From the NCBI GenBank assembly GCA_913050545.1, contig CAJWZY010000111.1:1-7070 (forward strand): a stretch of 7,070 nt of DNA, in the 5' to 3' direction. The notes below the pieces were generated by a model. The model was given only the letters and a program-made list of their open reading frames with translations, was not told the DNA's origin and made no database searches. Shown here in pieces: positions 1-6,700 of the stretch (its first letter is position 1; each line of letters begins with the position of its first letter). Source of the stretch: an uncultured bacterium. Its GTDB lineage: Bacteria > Planctomycetota > UBA8108. The position numbers and the translations under genes were made by a program.

Positions 1-1389
1 ATCGGGTTCCTGGATCATCCCTTTCTGAAAACCCCCCACCTCGACTCGCTGGCCACGGGCGGGGCTCATTTCCCGAATGCCTTTGTGACCACGTCTCTCT
101 GCTCACCGAGCCGGGCGTCGATTTTAACCGGGTTGTTCATGCATCATCACAACGTGGTCGACAACAACGACATGGCCCCCCCGGGAACGATCTTCTTTCC
201 CCAGTTTCTTCAGAAGGCCGGTTATGAGACGGCCTTTGTGGGGAAGTGGCACATGGGAGGGGCGAGCGATGAGCCGCGCCCCGGCTTTGACCACTGGGTG
301 AGCTTCCGGGGCCAGGGCCGCTACTACCCCGGACAGGGCAGAAAGACGATGCTGAATATCAACGGGAAGAGAACCCCGCAAAAAGGATATATCACCGATG
401 AGCTGACGGATTATGCCATCGAGTGGCTGGATGGCCGCGCCCTGCAGAAGCCGTTTTTTCTGTTTGTCTCCCATAAGGCGGTACATGCCCGGTTCGAACC
501 GGCCAAGCGCCATGCCAACCAGTATGCGGATGTCAAAATACCGGATCCGGTTACCCAGGCTGATACCCCGGAGAATTACCGTGGCAAGCCTATGTGGGTC
601 AAGAACCAGCGCAACAGCTGGCACGGTGTGGACTTTCCCTATCACAGCGACCTCGATGTCAAAGAGTACTACCGCAATTACTGCCGCACGCTCTCGGCTG
701 TAGATGACAGTGTTGGCCGGTTGATGGGCTGGCTCCGTAAAAAGGAGCTCGACAAGAAAACGCTGGTTCTCTACATGGGTGACAACGGTTTCCTTTTTGG
801 CGAGCATGGGCTGATTGACAAGCGCAATGCTTACGAGGAATCCATGAGGGTCCCGATGCTTGCCCATTGTCCGGATCTTTTCCCCGGCGGAACGGTGGTA
901 AAAGGCGTGGTGGCTAATATCGACATCGCGGCGACCTTCCTGGCGGCAGCCGGACTGCAAACGCCGGAATACATGGATGGGGCCAGCTTCCTTGACCTGG
1001 CCTCGGGGAAGCAGCCTCTTTCACAGTGGCGCGAGTACCTGCTGTATGAGTATTACTGGGAATGGAACTTCCCCCATACGCCGACGGTTTTCGCCCTGAG
1101 AGGAAATCGCTATAAGCTCATTGTCTATCACGGCATCTGGGATACCGATGAACTCTATGATCTCACCTCGGATCCCCTTGAGCGCCAGAACCTGATTCAC
1201 AGTAAGGAGCATGCCCCTGTTGTGAGGAAGATGCGCCAGGAGCTGTACGAGCGCCTGGAGAAAAGCGGCGGGACAAAGGTTCCCTTTGGCTTCAAGCGGG
1301 GAGCGGGCGCGAATCTGCGTCGCGAGTCAGGTTCAAAGACGGCGCCCTTTCCTCCTGGCGTCCTGAGGAAGAAAGACAGCCGGAATTAA
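1..1389 (+). CDS. Sulfatase, S1 family, cysteine-type (N-terminus outside window)
   Basis: Hydrolyses sulfate esters, probably on a sulfated glycan or polysaccharide, and is probably exported. The signal peptide and first metal-binding Asp pair would lie left of the window. The frame is open from base 1 and 462 residues are visible, so GTG at 85 is not the start. Numbering from base 1, the signature CSPSRASILTG begins at Cys34, the residue converted to formylglycine by a sulfatase-maturing enzyme. K82-W-H84 (GKWHMGG), H158, D261-N262 (GDNGF) and K274 (DKR) match the known active-site Lys/His and metal-binding Asp/Asn positions of arylsulfatases. The C-terminal subdomain has the usual DELYDLTSDPLERQNLI segment, which marks a near-complete S1 fold. 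The substrate cannot be read from sequence; the DNGF..GEHGL..DKR..YEES pattern is shared with glycosaminoglycan-type S1 groups. No partner gene lies downstream on the same strand. Confidence 0.95.
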   Translation: MGFLDHPFLKTPHLDSLATGGAHFPNAFVTTSLCSPSRASILTGLFMHHHNVVDNNDMAPPGTIFFPQFLQKAGYETAFVGKWHMGGASDEPRPGFDHWVSFRGQGRYYPGQGRKTMLNINGKRTPQKGYITDELTDYAIEWLDGRALQKPFFLFVSHKAVHARFEPAKRHANQYADVKIPDPVTQADTPENYRGKPMWVKNQRNSWHGVDFPYHSDLDVKEYYRNYCRTLSAVDDSVGRLMGWLRKKELDKKTLVLYMGDNGFLFGEHGLIDKRNAYEESMRVPMLAHCPDLFPGGTVVKGVVANIDIAATFLAAAGLQTPEYMDGASFLDLASGKQPLSQWREYLLYEYYWEWNFPHTPTVFALRGNRYKLIVYHGIWDTDELYDLTSDPLERQNLIHSKEHAPVVRKMRQELYERLEKSGGTKVPFGFKRGAGANLRRESGSKTAPFPPGVLRKKDSRN

Positions 1390-1419
1390 CCGGGAGCAAC
1401 TTCCTGGAGAGAATTCGTT

Positions 1420-2079
1420 TCAATCCGGCACGCAACCTTCCTTGAGGGCGCATCCCGGAGCGCAGGTCTGCAGGTCATGCGATGCGCAGGGGCAGGCGTA
1501 GGAGGTCTCCAGCTTGAGCATGCTGCAAAGCAGCATCATGGGAAGGCCTACAATGTTGAGGTAGCAACCCCGGATGGAGGCGATCAGTTCCCGGCCTGCC
1601 GTCTGGACTCCGTAAGCCCCCGCCTTGTCCATCGGGTCGCCGCTTTGGACGTAGGAGTCGATGTCGGCCTCGTTCAGTTTTCTGAAGGTCACATGGCTGA
1701 CCTCCGCTTCAACCCGGGTTGGGGTGGAGGTGTGCGCGACGGCCACGGCGCTGATTACCCGGTGAGAGATACCGGAGAGCGAGCCAAGCATTTGGCGGGC
1801 CTCTGCTTCACTGGCCGGCTTGCCCAGGATGCGTTCCCGGGCGCCACTGACAATGGAAACCACGGTGTCGCAGCCGACGACAAACGAATCTTCATCCGGG
1901 TCACAGTTTTCAAGAACCCGCTCTGCTTTCATCCTGGCCAACTCGCGGCTGACGAAGTAGGCCGTTCCGCTGACGGCGGCCTCATCGACCCCCTCAGGTG
2001 CCTGTATCCGGTAGGGGACGTTCAGTTGATCAAGCAGCTCACGTCGTCGCGGGGAGCTGGAGGCGAGAATCAGGTTCAT
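1420..2079 (-). CDS. maf: Maf-family nucleoside triphosphate pyrophosphatase with Cys-rich tail
   Basis: Cytoplasmic house-cleaning enzyme that hydrolyses non-canonical or modified nucleoside triphosphates to monophosphate and pyrophosphate; the family is also linked to septum-formation inhibition. Visible motifs in order: SSSPRR (residues 7-12, phosphate-binding), GCDTVV (69-74, with Asp71 at the conserved catalytic position), GKPASEAEARQML, LSGISHRVISAV, SHVTFRKL, DKAGAYGVQ and YLNIVGLP (ending at 180). The ATG at 2079 directly precedes the canonical LILASSSPRR start. An AAGGA lies 13 bases upstream, a rather long spacing. The family normally ends soon after GLP plus one helix. Here about 28 further residues follow, with five cysteines at 196, 198, 206, 210 and 216 (CxC, CxxxC). 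This extension is unusual. The gene is downstream of the J-like gene on the same strand, probably co-transcribed. Specificity (dTTP/UTP or m7GTP type) is not assigned. Confidence 0.93.
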   Translation of the reverse strand: MNLILASSSPRRRELLDQLNVPYRIQAPEGVDEAAVSGTAYFVSRELARMKAERVLENCDPDEDSFVVGCDTVVSIVSGARERILGKPASEAEARQMLGSLSGISHRVISAVAVAHTSTPTRVEAEVSHVTFRKLNEADIDSYVQSGDPMDKAGAYGVQTAGRELIASIRGCYLNIVGLPMMLLCSMLKLETSYACPCASHDLQTCAPGCALKEGCVPD

Positions 2080-2188
2080 CGGGGAATTCTTTTCCTTGGG
2101 AGCTCCCGGCGTGTAGTTTCCGCAGCAAATTATGCAGCAGCCTCTCCGGGTGAAAAGGAATCAGTTGCGGCGGGATTTTGCGCGGCAT
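2039..2188 (-). CDS. Possible 49-residue small ORF coupled to the J-like gene
   Basis: Not a recognised family. The ATG overlaps the stop of the upstream J-like gene as TGATG, a typical translational-coupling arrangement, and the frame ends with TGA inside the first codons of maf. The product begins MPRKIPPQLIPFHPERL, is basic at its N-terminus and has a short leucine-rich helix-like stretch (RLLHNLLRKLH). It has no signal peptide or known motif. It fills most of the 108-base gap between the J-like gene and maf. It may be a genuine small protein, a coupling leader that carries ribosomes toward maf, or chance. No strong Shine-Dalgarno sequence precedes it, so translation would depend on ribosomes ending the J-like gene. 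Confidence 0.3.
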   Translation of the reverse strand: MPRKIPPQLIPFHPERLLHNLLRKLHAGSSQGKEFPDEPDSRLQLPATT

Positions 2189-2799
2189 CAGGTCAGGATG
2201 ACGTTGGCGGATTCGGTCCAGGAGGTCTGGCGTTGTGGAAAGCAGTGTTCGGGCTGATTACACAGGAGCTCGTGGGCCTGTTGCCGGCCTTCCGCGGTCT
2301 TGAGAAGTTTGTGCGCCGCAGCGAGTTCCTTCAGGCGCTCTTCTCCTATGGTGCGACTCTGCGGGGAAAACGATTCAGGGGCGTGGGCCTTGGCCAGTAA
2401 TTTATAGGCGCTCGCAACTTCTTCATCGGTGGCGCTGGGAGGGACTCCGAGAAGGGCATAATAATTGGGATGAATTTCTCCATCAGAGCCCTTAAGCGAC
2501 AGGGGGAGGGGATTGAGGAGATAGATCCTGTAATTGTAGAGAGTGACCACCGGAGTGAGGAGCCTCTTGAAGGAAGTGACCGCGCGCAGGAAGAAGGCCC
2601 TGACAGAGGATCGCTTGGCATCGAGCAGCAGGTTCACCAGGTCAACACAATAGCATTCCGCCACCAGCTCCTTCAGGTGGGCCGGGGGGGCCTCCAGGAG
2701 GAGCTGGTCAAGTTCGGCTGGACTTTTTGCCGCAAGGTCCTCGATGAGCTGGTCCGAACGTTCTTTCTCGGGCATTTTTTTGGCCATTGGAAGCCCCAT
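2188..2799 (-). CDS. J-domain-like protein with degenerate HPD motif
   Basis: A 203-residue cytoplasmic protein with no signal peptide or membrane span. Residues about 112-180 align by eye with a J domain: NYYALLGVPPSATDEEVASAYK (helices I/II), the loop, then ERLKELAAAHKLLKTAEGRQQAHELL (helices III/IV). The invariant HPD tripeptide between helices II and III, needed to stimulate DnaK ATPase, reads H139-A-P here. It is therefore better called J-like, and classical co-chaperone activity is doubtful. Residues 10-100 are a helical, Leu-rich region of no known family (SPAELDQLLLEAPPAHLKELV). Start choice is open: the ATG at 2799 lacks a Shine-Dalgarno sequence, whereas the ATG at 2787 (Met5) has GGGG six bases upstream and may be the real start. 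An in-frame TAA limits any longer version. It is the first gene of a probable unit with maf. Confidence 0.8.
   Translation of the reverse strand: MGLPMAKKMPEKERSDQLIEDLAAKSPAELDQLLLEAPPAHLKELVAECYCVDLVNLLLDAKRSSVRAFFLRAVTSFKRLLTPVVTLYNYRIYLLNPLPLSLKGSDGEIHPNYYALLGVPPSATDEEVASAYKLLAKAHAPESFSPQSRTIGEERLKELAAAHKLLKTAEGRQQAHELLCNQPEHCFPQRQTSWTESANVILT
2794..2797 (-). promoter_or_regulatory. Candidate ribosome binding site favouring start at 2787
   Basis: On the minus strand GGGG is followed by six bases and then ATG at 2787-2785. The upstream ATG at 2799-2797 has only AT-rich sequence (TATCTTTA) before it. This weakly favours a 199-residue J-like protein. Confidence 0.3.
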
Positions 2800-2923
2800 T
2801 AAAGATACATGGCTGCAGTCTGCCTTCCATTATCATCGTGGATGGCAGAGAGTACAGAAGATGCACAGAAGTAGAGATTCTTTCCTTGAGCCGACATCTC
2901 TGCAGAAACGCTGATTTTTCGGC

Positions 2924-2950
2924 CAGGCCCTTTTGTTCTTAGAGGGCCTG
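2924..2950. repeat. Inverted repeat CAGGCCC / GGGCCTG
   Basis: A perfect 7-base inverted repeat (2924-2930 and 2944-2950) around a 13-base T-rich loop. It lies just upstream of the tentative -10 box at 2962. AGGGCCTGA from its right arm (2943-2951) recurs at 2998-3006. It could be an operator-like dyad or a short hairpin; no T-run follows that would make it a terminator. Confidence 0.35.
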
Positions 2951-2973
2951 ACTGGTGGGCGTATCATGGGGAT

Positions 2974-3003
2974 CCGGGTACCCGGCCCTGTCTGTGCAGG
3001 GCC
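2974..3003 (+). promoter_or_regulatory. Leader dyads: 12-base palindrome overlapping a 7-bp hairpin
   Basis: CCGGGTACCCGG at 2974-2985 is a perfect palindrome. It overlaps a second hairpin, GGCCCTG (2984-2990), loop TCTGTG, CAGGGCC (2997-3003). The two share bases 2984-2985, so they could compete. The second hairpin ends six bases before the Shine-Dalgarno sequence of the large gene. This could be an operator or an mRNA leader structure affecting translation; function is inferred only from position. Confidence 0.35.
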
Positions 3004-3009
3004 TGAATT

Positions 3010-3014
3010 GGGAG
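3010..3014 (+). promoter_or_regulatory. Ribosome binding site GGGAG for the large exported protein
   Basis: GGGAG ends seven bases before the ATG at 3022, a good spacing. It supports the choice of that start, which is also followed directly by a signal peptide. Confidence 0.6.
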
Positions 3015-3021
3015 ATTTACC

Positions 3022-6000
3022 ATGTTTAAAATAAGCCAGGTGGCGCATTTGTGGGTTCTGCTGGCGTTTTTCTGCGCCGAGGCCTCGGCCAGGGACTTCA
3101 TCCGTGGTGATTCTAACGGTGATGGCGAGGTTAATATTTCCGATGCCCAGCATTGCCTGCAGTGGCTTTTCCTGGCGGGCAGTGAGCCAGAATGCCTGGC
3201 TGCAGCTGACACCAATGATGACGAAGGCATCGACATCACCGACCCGATTCGGACGCTTGAGTTTCTTTTTCTCGCCGGAGAAGAGCCTCCGCCCCCCTTT
3301 TCGCAGCCGGGTTCGGACCCCACGCCCGGCCTGGGGTGCGGAACGGAGGCCACCCTGGAACTCTCCTGCCAGGTGCGAGGGTCGCTTGTTGAGCTGGCCT
3401 GGGATTTTGAAGGTGAAGCGGACAGCTTCGAGTTGCGCCGGGATGGAGAGCCTGTTGTAGAGCTGGCTGCAGGAGCCAGGGGGCACGCGGATGGACTCGA
3501 CCTTGCAGGCAGCTATGATTACGAGGTGATTGCACAGCGGGGAGGCGCCATGGTGGCACAGGCGTCTTGTTCGGCGGCCGGAGTTGAGGACAATGTCCTG
3601 CCCACCCTGGAGTTGCTCTCCCCGCAACAGGGCGCGGTCATCACGGGCCGCAGCTTCAATCTTCGTCTGCGCCTTAACGATGACACAGGTATTCGCCGGG
3701 TGCTGATCGATGGAGAAGAGATTCAGCTGCCTCTCCCTTTGACTCTTCCGGCAACGCTGCGGGTAAACATTCCGAGCAGGCCGCCGGGGCCGCGGCTTGT
3801 GCGGGTCGAGGTGGTCGATGAGGTCGGGCGGGCTGTATTTGGAGAGCTGGCACTCGGCTTCAGCCCGGTTCTCGAGAGAGGCGAAAAGGCCCGGGCGCTC
3901 ACCATCGACATATCGGGCGACAGCGGGTATGACGAGCTCGAGGTGATTGTCGAGCCGTTTCTCGAAGGGATCCCCGAGCTCTTAAACGAGTCCGTACGCG
4001 GACAGCGGTTGTTCAACAGTAGCATCCTCGGGGTGCCGGTAGAGGTCGATGGCGACCGTGTTGAGATCGATGGCCCGATCAACTTCGACATTTTCCCCTC
4101 CGATCTTGCCGGTGGGCGTGTCGGTCTGCGGGTTCGTCTCGACAGGCTGCGCTTTTACGGAGACGGAGAAAGCGATTTCGGTTTTCTTGGCACAGACAGC
4201 TGGGATGCGATCTGGACCGGTAATGACATAGACATCACGGGGACGATGGCCTTTATGCCGGTTGATAACGGCGAGAGGCTCGATGTGGTCTCCGATGGGT
4301 TTACTGTGGAAATCGGCAGCTCTAATTTCTCCGTGAGTGGCTTTCTTGATCCGATTGGGATTTTTGATGCCCTGGTTAATGCGCTCAGCGGGCTCTTTGC
4401 CGGGCAGGTCGAAGATGCAGTTCGAGATGCAGTTCAGCAGGCGGCAGATGGGGAGATTGTGCCGATCCTTGCCGAGGCCTTCAGCAACCTGAACCTCGAT
4501 CTTGCAATTGATCCTGTTTCACTGGAAACCCGCCTGAGCGATGCAGTTGAAGGGTCGGGTGGCCTTTCGCTTCTTTTCGATGGAGGCTGGACCAGCTCCG
4601 CCCCACCCTCCCCGGCCTATCCGGCCTACCCGGGATCGATATTAAGCCGGGCGCCGTTTCCTGGCTTCCCGTTGGATTCTTCGGCCCTGCATCCCATTGA
4701 TGCGACAATTTCTCTCTCAACCGACACGCTGAACCAGGCCCTGGCGGAGATAGCTGCGGGAGGAGCTCTCGACATGGCCCTCTCATTGGAGGAGATCGAG
4801 AGCCCTCTTCCCCTCAATGTAAACACCCTGGCCGTGAGCCTGGAGCCGCGTTTTGTGAACCTGCCAGGGGTGGACCTGGATGACCCACTCGCGATCCAGG
4901 TAGGAATACGGCATCCCCCCAGGCTTCTTCCAGGGGAGGGCGCCCTGGATGCTGCCATCCTGGGCGTGGGAGATGAGTGGCGCTGGAGAGCGGGTGATAG
5001 CGAGCCGCCTGCCAGCTGGCACGAGAGAACCTTTGATGACAGCGACTGGGAGCAAGGGGCGGGAGGTTTCGGGTATTCGTCCAACCCCGAAGAGCTCCGC
5101 GGGGTCAGGACAGAGCCCGGGGGGCTGGCTTCCGGTGACTACACATCGCTGTACCTGCGGGCAACTTTTGATCTTGGAGATATCGAGGCGCTCGACGGCC
5201 TGTCGTTGCAGTTGCTCTACGATGATTCGTTCGTGGCCTATCTTAATGGCGTTGAGGTCGCCCGGGAAAACATTGGCACGGAGGGCACGCCCCCCACCTT
5301 TGATGCTCTCGCCGACAGCACCGGCGAGCCCGTCAGTGTGGAGATTGACCTGCTGCAGTGGAGAGGTCTTTTGCGCCCCTCCGGCAACGTGGTCGCCATC
5401 CAGGGGCACAACGCAGCGACCACCAGTTCAGATTTCGTCCTGGCTCCACAGGTCTTGCGCCCCCTGCCCGGCCCGGAAGGGATCATTAGCGGCCTGCCGG
5501 CGCAATTGCTGATTGAGGACCTGGAGATCAGCTTCCTTGCCGATGCAGATGCCGACGGCAGCGGCGAGGAAGATGCCGATGGCGTGGAAGACGAGATCGA
5601 GTTGATCTCCTACAGCTTGTCTCTCAGCCTCCAGACCACGCTTGCGCTGGTGCGCTCCCCCGAGGGGGTGCCGACACTGGTTTTCAATGTAGACACCGAA
5701 GACCTGAACCAGGATGGTTTTCCAGATGCCATTGTCGGGGGCATGGGAGGGATTGATATCCGGGTTGCAGGGGAGGCCTTTGATATCCCTGACAGCAACC
5801 TTCTTGAGTTTGCACAGATTGTCATCGGTCTCTTTGGCCCATCGCTTGGCGGTGTCGTCGAAACACTCGACCTGCCCTCGGTTCCCCTTCCGGAGCTGGC
5901 CTTCGACCTCGATGCCAATGGAGAGGCCGATGTGCGGCTGGAAATTCTCGCGGCCACTTTTGCGCCGGTTGACACGACCTCAGATGGGGAGGCCGACTGG

Positions 6001-6039
6001 ATTTGTATTCTCACAGATCTGGGCGCGGTGGCGGAGTGA
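3022..6039 (+). CDS. Secreted BPI/TULIP-like multidomain protein with N-terminal dockerin-like module
   Basis: A 1005-residue exported protein of unknown function. Residues 1-23 form a signal peptide (LWVLLAFFCAEASA, cleavage likely after Ala23). Residues 28-90 form a dockerin-like pair of calcium loops (D30-x-N-x-D34-G..D41 and D63-x-N-x-D67..D74), each followed by a LFLAG helix, then a Pro-rich tail. Residues 110-186 resemble Fn3 and 192-280 an Ig-like fold. Residues about 290-640 show long amphipathic strands, an amphipathic helix (445-488, IFDALVNALSGLFAGQVEDA) and a Pro/Tyr linker (526-550). Then comes a second unit starting ATISLSTDTLNQALAEIAAGGALDM, which resembles the second half of BPI/LBP-type lipid-binding proteins. 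Residues about 646-812 are a jelly-roll, galactose-binding-like domain (DEWRWRAGD, WHERTFDDSDW, LYDDSFVAYLNGVEVA, NVVAIQGHN) that interrupts this second unit, which resumes at 813-1000. Acidic D-x-D/N-x-D-G loops recur at 841-857, 894-902, 962-970 and 984-990. The TULIP call is from pattern only. No transmembrane anchor is seen, so the protein is probably periplasmic, surface or secreted. Confidence 0.85.
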   Translation: MFKISQVAHLWVLLAFFCAEASARDFIRGDSNGDGEVNISDAQHCLQWLFLAGSEPECLAAADTNDDEGIDITDPIRTLEFLFLAGEEPPPPFSQPGSDPTPGLGCGTEATLELSCQVRGSLVELAWDFEGEADSFELRRDGEPVVELAAGARGHADGLDLAGSYDYEVIAQRGGAMVAQASCSAAGVEDNVLPTLELLSPQQGAVITGRSFNLRLRLNDDTGIRRVLIDGEEIQLPLPLTLPATLRVNIPSRPPGPRLVRVEVVDEVGRAVFGELALGFSPVLERGEKARALTIDISGDSGYDELEVIVEPFLEGIPELLNESVRGQRLFNSSILGVPVEVDGDRVEIDGPINFDIFPSDLAGGRVGLRVRLDRLRFYGDGESDFGFLGTDSWDAIWTGNDIDITGTMAFMPVDNGERLDVVSDGFTVEIGSSNFSVSGFLDPIGIFDALVNALSGLFAGQVEDAVRDAVQQAADGEIVPILAEAFSNLNLDLAIDPVSLETRLSDAVEGSGGLSLLFDGGWTSSAPPSPAYPAYPGSILSRAPFPGFPLDSSALHPIDATISLSTDTLNQALAEIAAGGALDMALSLEEIESPLPLNVNTLAVSLEPRFVNLPGVDLDDPLAIQVGIRHPPRLLPGEGALDAAILGVGDEWRWRAGDSEPPASWHERTFDDSDWEQGAGGFGYSSNPEELRGVRTEPGGLASGDYTSLYLRATFDLGDIEALDGLSLQLLYDDSFVAYLNGVEVARENIGTEGTPPTFDALADSTGEPVSVEIDLLQWRGLLRPSGNVVAIQGHNAATTSSDFVLAPQVLRPLPGPEGIISGLPAQLLIEDLEISFLADADADGSGEEDADGVEDEIELISYSLSLSLQTTLALVRSPEGVPTLVFNVDTEDLNQDGFPDAIVGGMGGIDIRVAGEAFDIPDSNLLEFAQIVIGLFGPSLGGVVETLDLPSVPLPELAFDLDANGEADVRLEILAATFAPVDTTSDGEADWICILTDLGAVAE

Positions 6040-6049
6040 GTACTTCGGG

Positions 6050-6700
6050 TTAGAGGCGCCGGCGCCTGGCGGCTCCTCGGGCGGTTGAAAGCAGGGCGGT
6101 TGCGCGCTCGAGGAGCGGGTCCCGGCCACCAAGGAACGGAAGCCGGAATTCAACGAAGATGTCCGGGTCCACCCCTCGCCCCTCGAGGTCTTCTCCGCCG
6201 GTGAGCTTCTCGATCTGGATGCGTGCGTTAACAGGGATCATCGCCCGGGCTCCGTTTTCCAGTTGAACATAACCCGCGGCACGTACTGCACCGGCAGTGG
6301 TGTCTCCAATCAGCGAGACCCCCTTTTTCCCCTTCAGCATATAGGCAAGTACCTCTTTGGCACTCCGGGTGAGGTCGTCCACCAGGAGCGCGGCCGGCCG
6401 ACCATCTGCCTCGACTCTTTGCGCGATGGCCTTGAGGACTGGAACCTGTCCCCCGCGCCCCCGCAGATCGATGACCAGGCCTCTTGCTGCGCCCAGTTCT
6501 TCGCGCAGGGCCTTTTCAAATATGGTGACAGTCTCGCGCGAAAGGAGGTTCCACAGGTGGATATAGCCGAGCCCGGGAGCTTCTGGCCCGAGCATTCGAA
6601 TGCTCCTGGTGGTTGAGTCAAGGGCCGTAGATGCTCGATCAGCCCTGACGTCATAGTTGCGGACAGCTTCGCCCTGGACGCGTCGAATCTCGATTGGCAA
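6050..6700 (-). CDS. S41-family (C-terminal processing-type) peptidase, N-terminally truncated remnant
   Basis: C-terminal part of an S41 serine protease. Visible from the TTG at 6700: the last strands of what should be the PDZ domain (residues 1-20), the core LGYIHLW (44-50), GLVIDLRGRGG (74-84), the nucleophile region LTRSAKE with Ser113, IGDTTAGAV (131-139) and EGRGVDPDIFV (173-183). The usual CtpA Lys in a GKG motif is absent (TTAGAV instead). That fits the tricorn/CPAF-like branch, which uses a His from the N-terminal part, and that part is missing here. Family members normally carry an export signal, N-terminal helices and a PDZ domain before this core. Here an in-frame stop lies at 6739-6737, and only a TTG without a Shine-Dalgarno sequence is available. 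It is therefore probably non-functional or a join artefact. It ends 10 bases from the convergent large gene, with an Arg-rich terminus. Confidence 0.8.
   Translation of the reverse strand: MPIEIRRVQGEAVRNYDVRADRASTALDSTTRSIRMLGPEAPGLGYIHLWNLLSRETVTIFEKALREELGAARGLVIDLRGRGGQVPVLKAIAQRVEADGRPAALLVDDLTRSAKEVLAYMLKGKKGVSLIGDTTAGAVRAAGYVQLENGARAMIPVNARIQIEKLTGGEDLEGRGVDPDIFVEFRLPFLGGRDPLLERATALLSTARGAARRRRL

Larger units (their letters stand above)
2800..3021. promoter_or_regulatory. Divergent intergenic region between the J-like gene and the large exported protein
   Basis: These 222 bases must hold promoters for both divergent genes. For the plus gene, TATCAT at 2962-2967 is a five-of-six match to a -10 box, without a convincing -35. 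For the minus gene, GATAAT (reading 2834 down to 2829) is a possible -10, also without a clear -35. No convincing protein-coding ORF is present. The plus side carries GC-rich inverted repeats, annotated separately. Sigma-factor consensus in this lineage may differ, so the boxes are tentative. Confidence 0.4.

Noticed and set aside
124..960. Long minus-strand open frame opposite the sulfatase
   Set aside because: It lies wholly inside the well-supported sulfatase gene and its translation shows no domain pattern; it is an antisense shadow of GC-rich coding DNA.
1390..1407. Possible terminator hairpin between the sulfatase and maf (CCGGGAG, loop CAAC, TTCCTGG)
   Set aside because: The stem needs two G-U pairs and there is no T-run directly after it on either strand; too weak to call.
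1477..2400. 307-codon plus-strand open frame across maf and the J-like gene
   Set aside because: It runs antisense to two genes with clear family motifs, crosses their intergenic gap, and has no recognisable domain or good ribosome site.
2809..2874. Short plus-strand ORF of 21 codons beginning MAAVCLPL
   Set aside because: No Shine-Dalgarno sequence, very short, no recognisable feature.
2833..3627. 264-codon minus-strand open frame over the start of the large exported gene
   Set aside because: It is antisense to the signal peptide and dockerin-like module, is low in recognisable structure, and would cover the divergent promoter region.
4414..4435. Tandem GATGCAGTTC copies (4414-4423 and 4426-4435) in the large gene
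   Set aside because: Encodes DAVRDAVQ in an amphipathic helix; an ordinary small in-frame duplication with no other repeats around it.
6055..6066. Palindrome GGCGCCGGCGCC near the end of the S41 remnant
   Set aside because: It falls within the Arg codon run of the S41 C-terminus in high-GC DNA; no T-run follows, so it is not a convincing terminator for either convergent gene.
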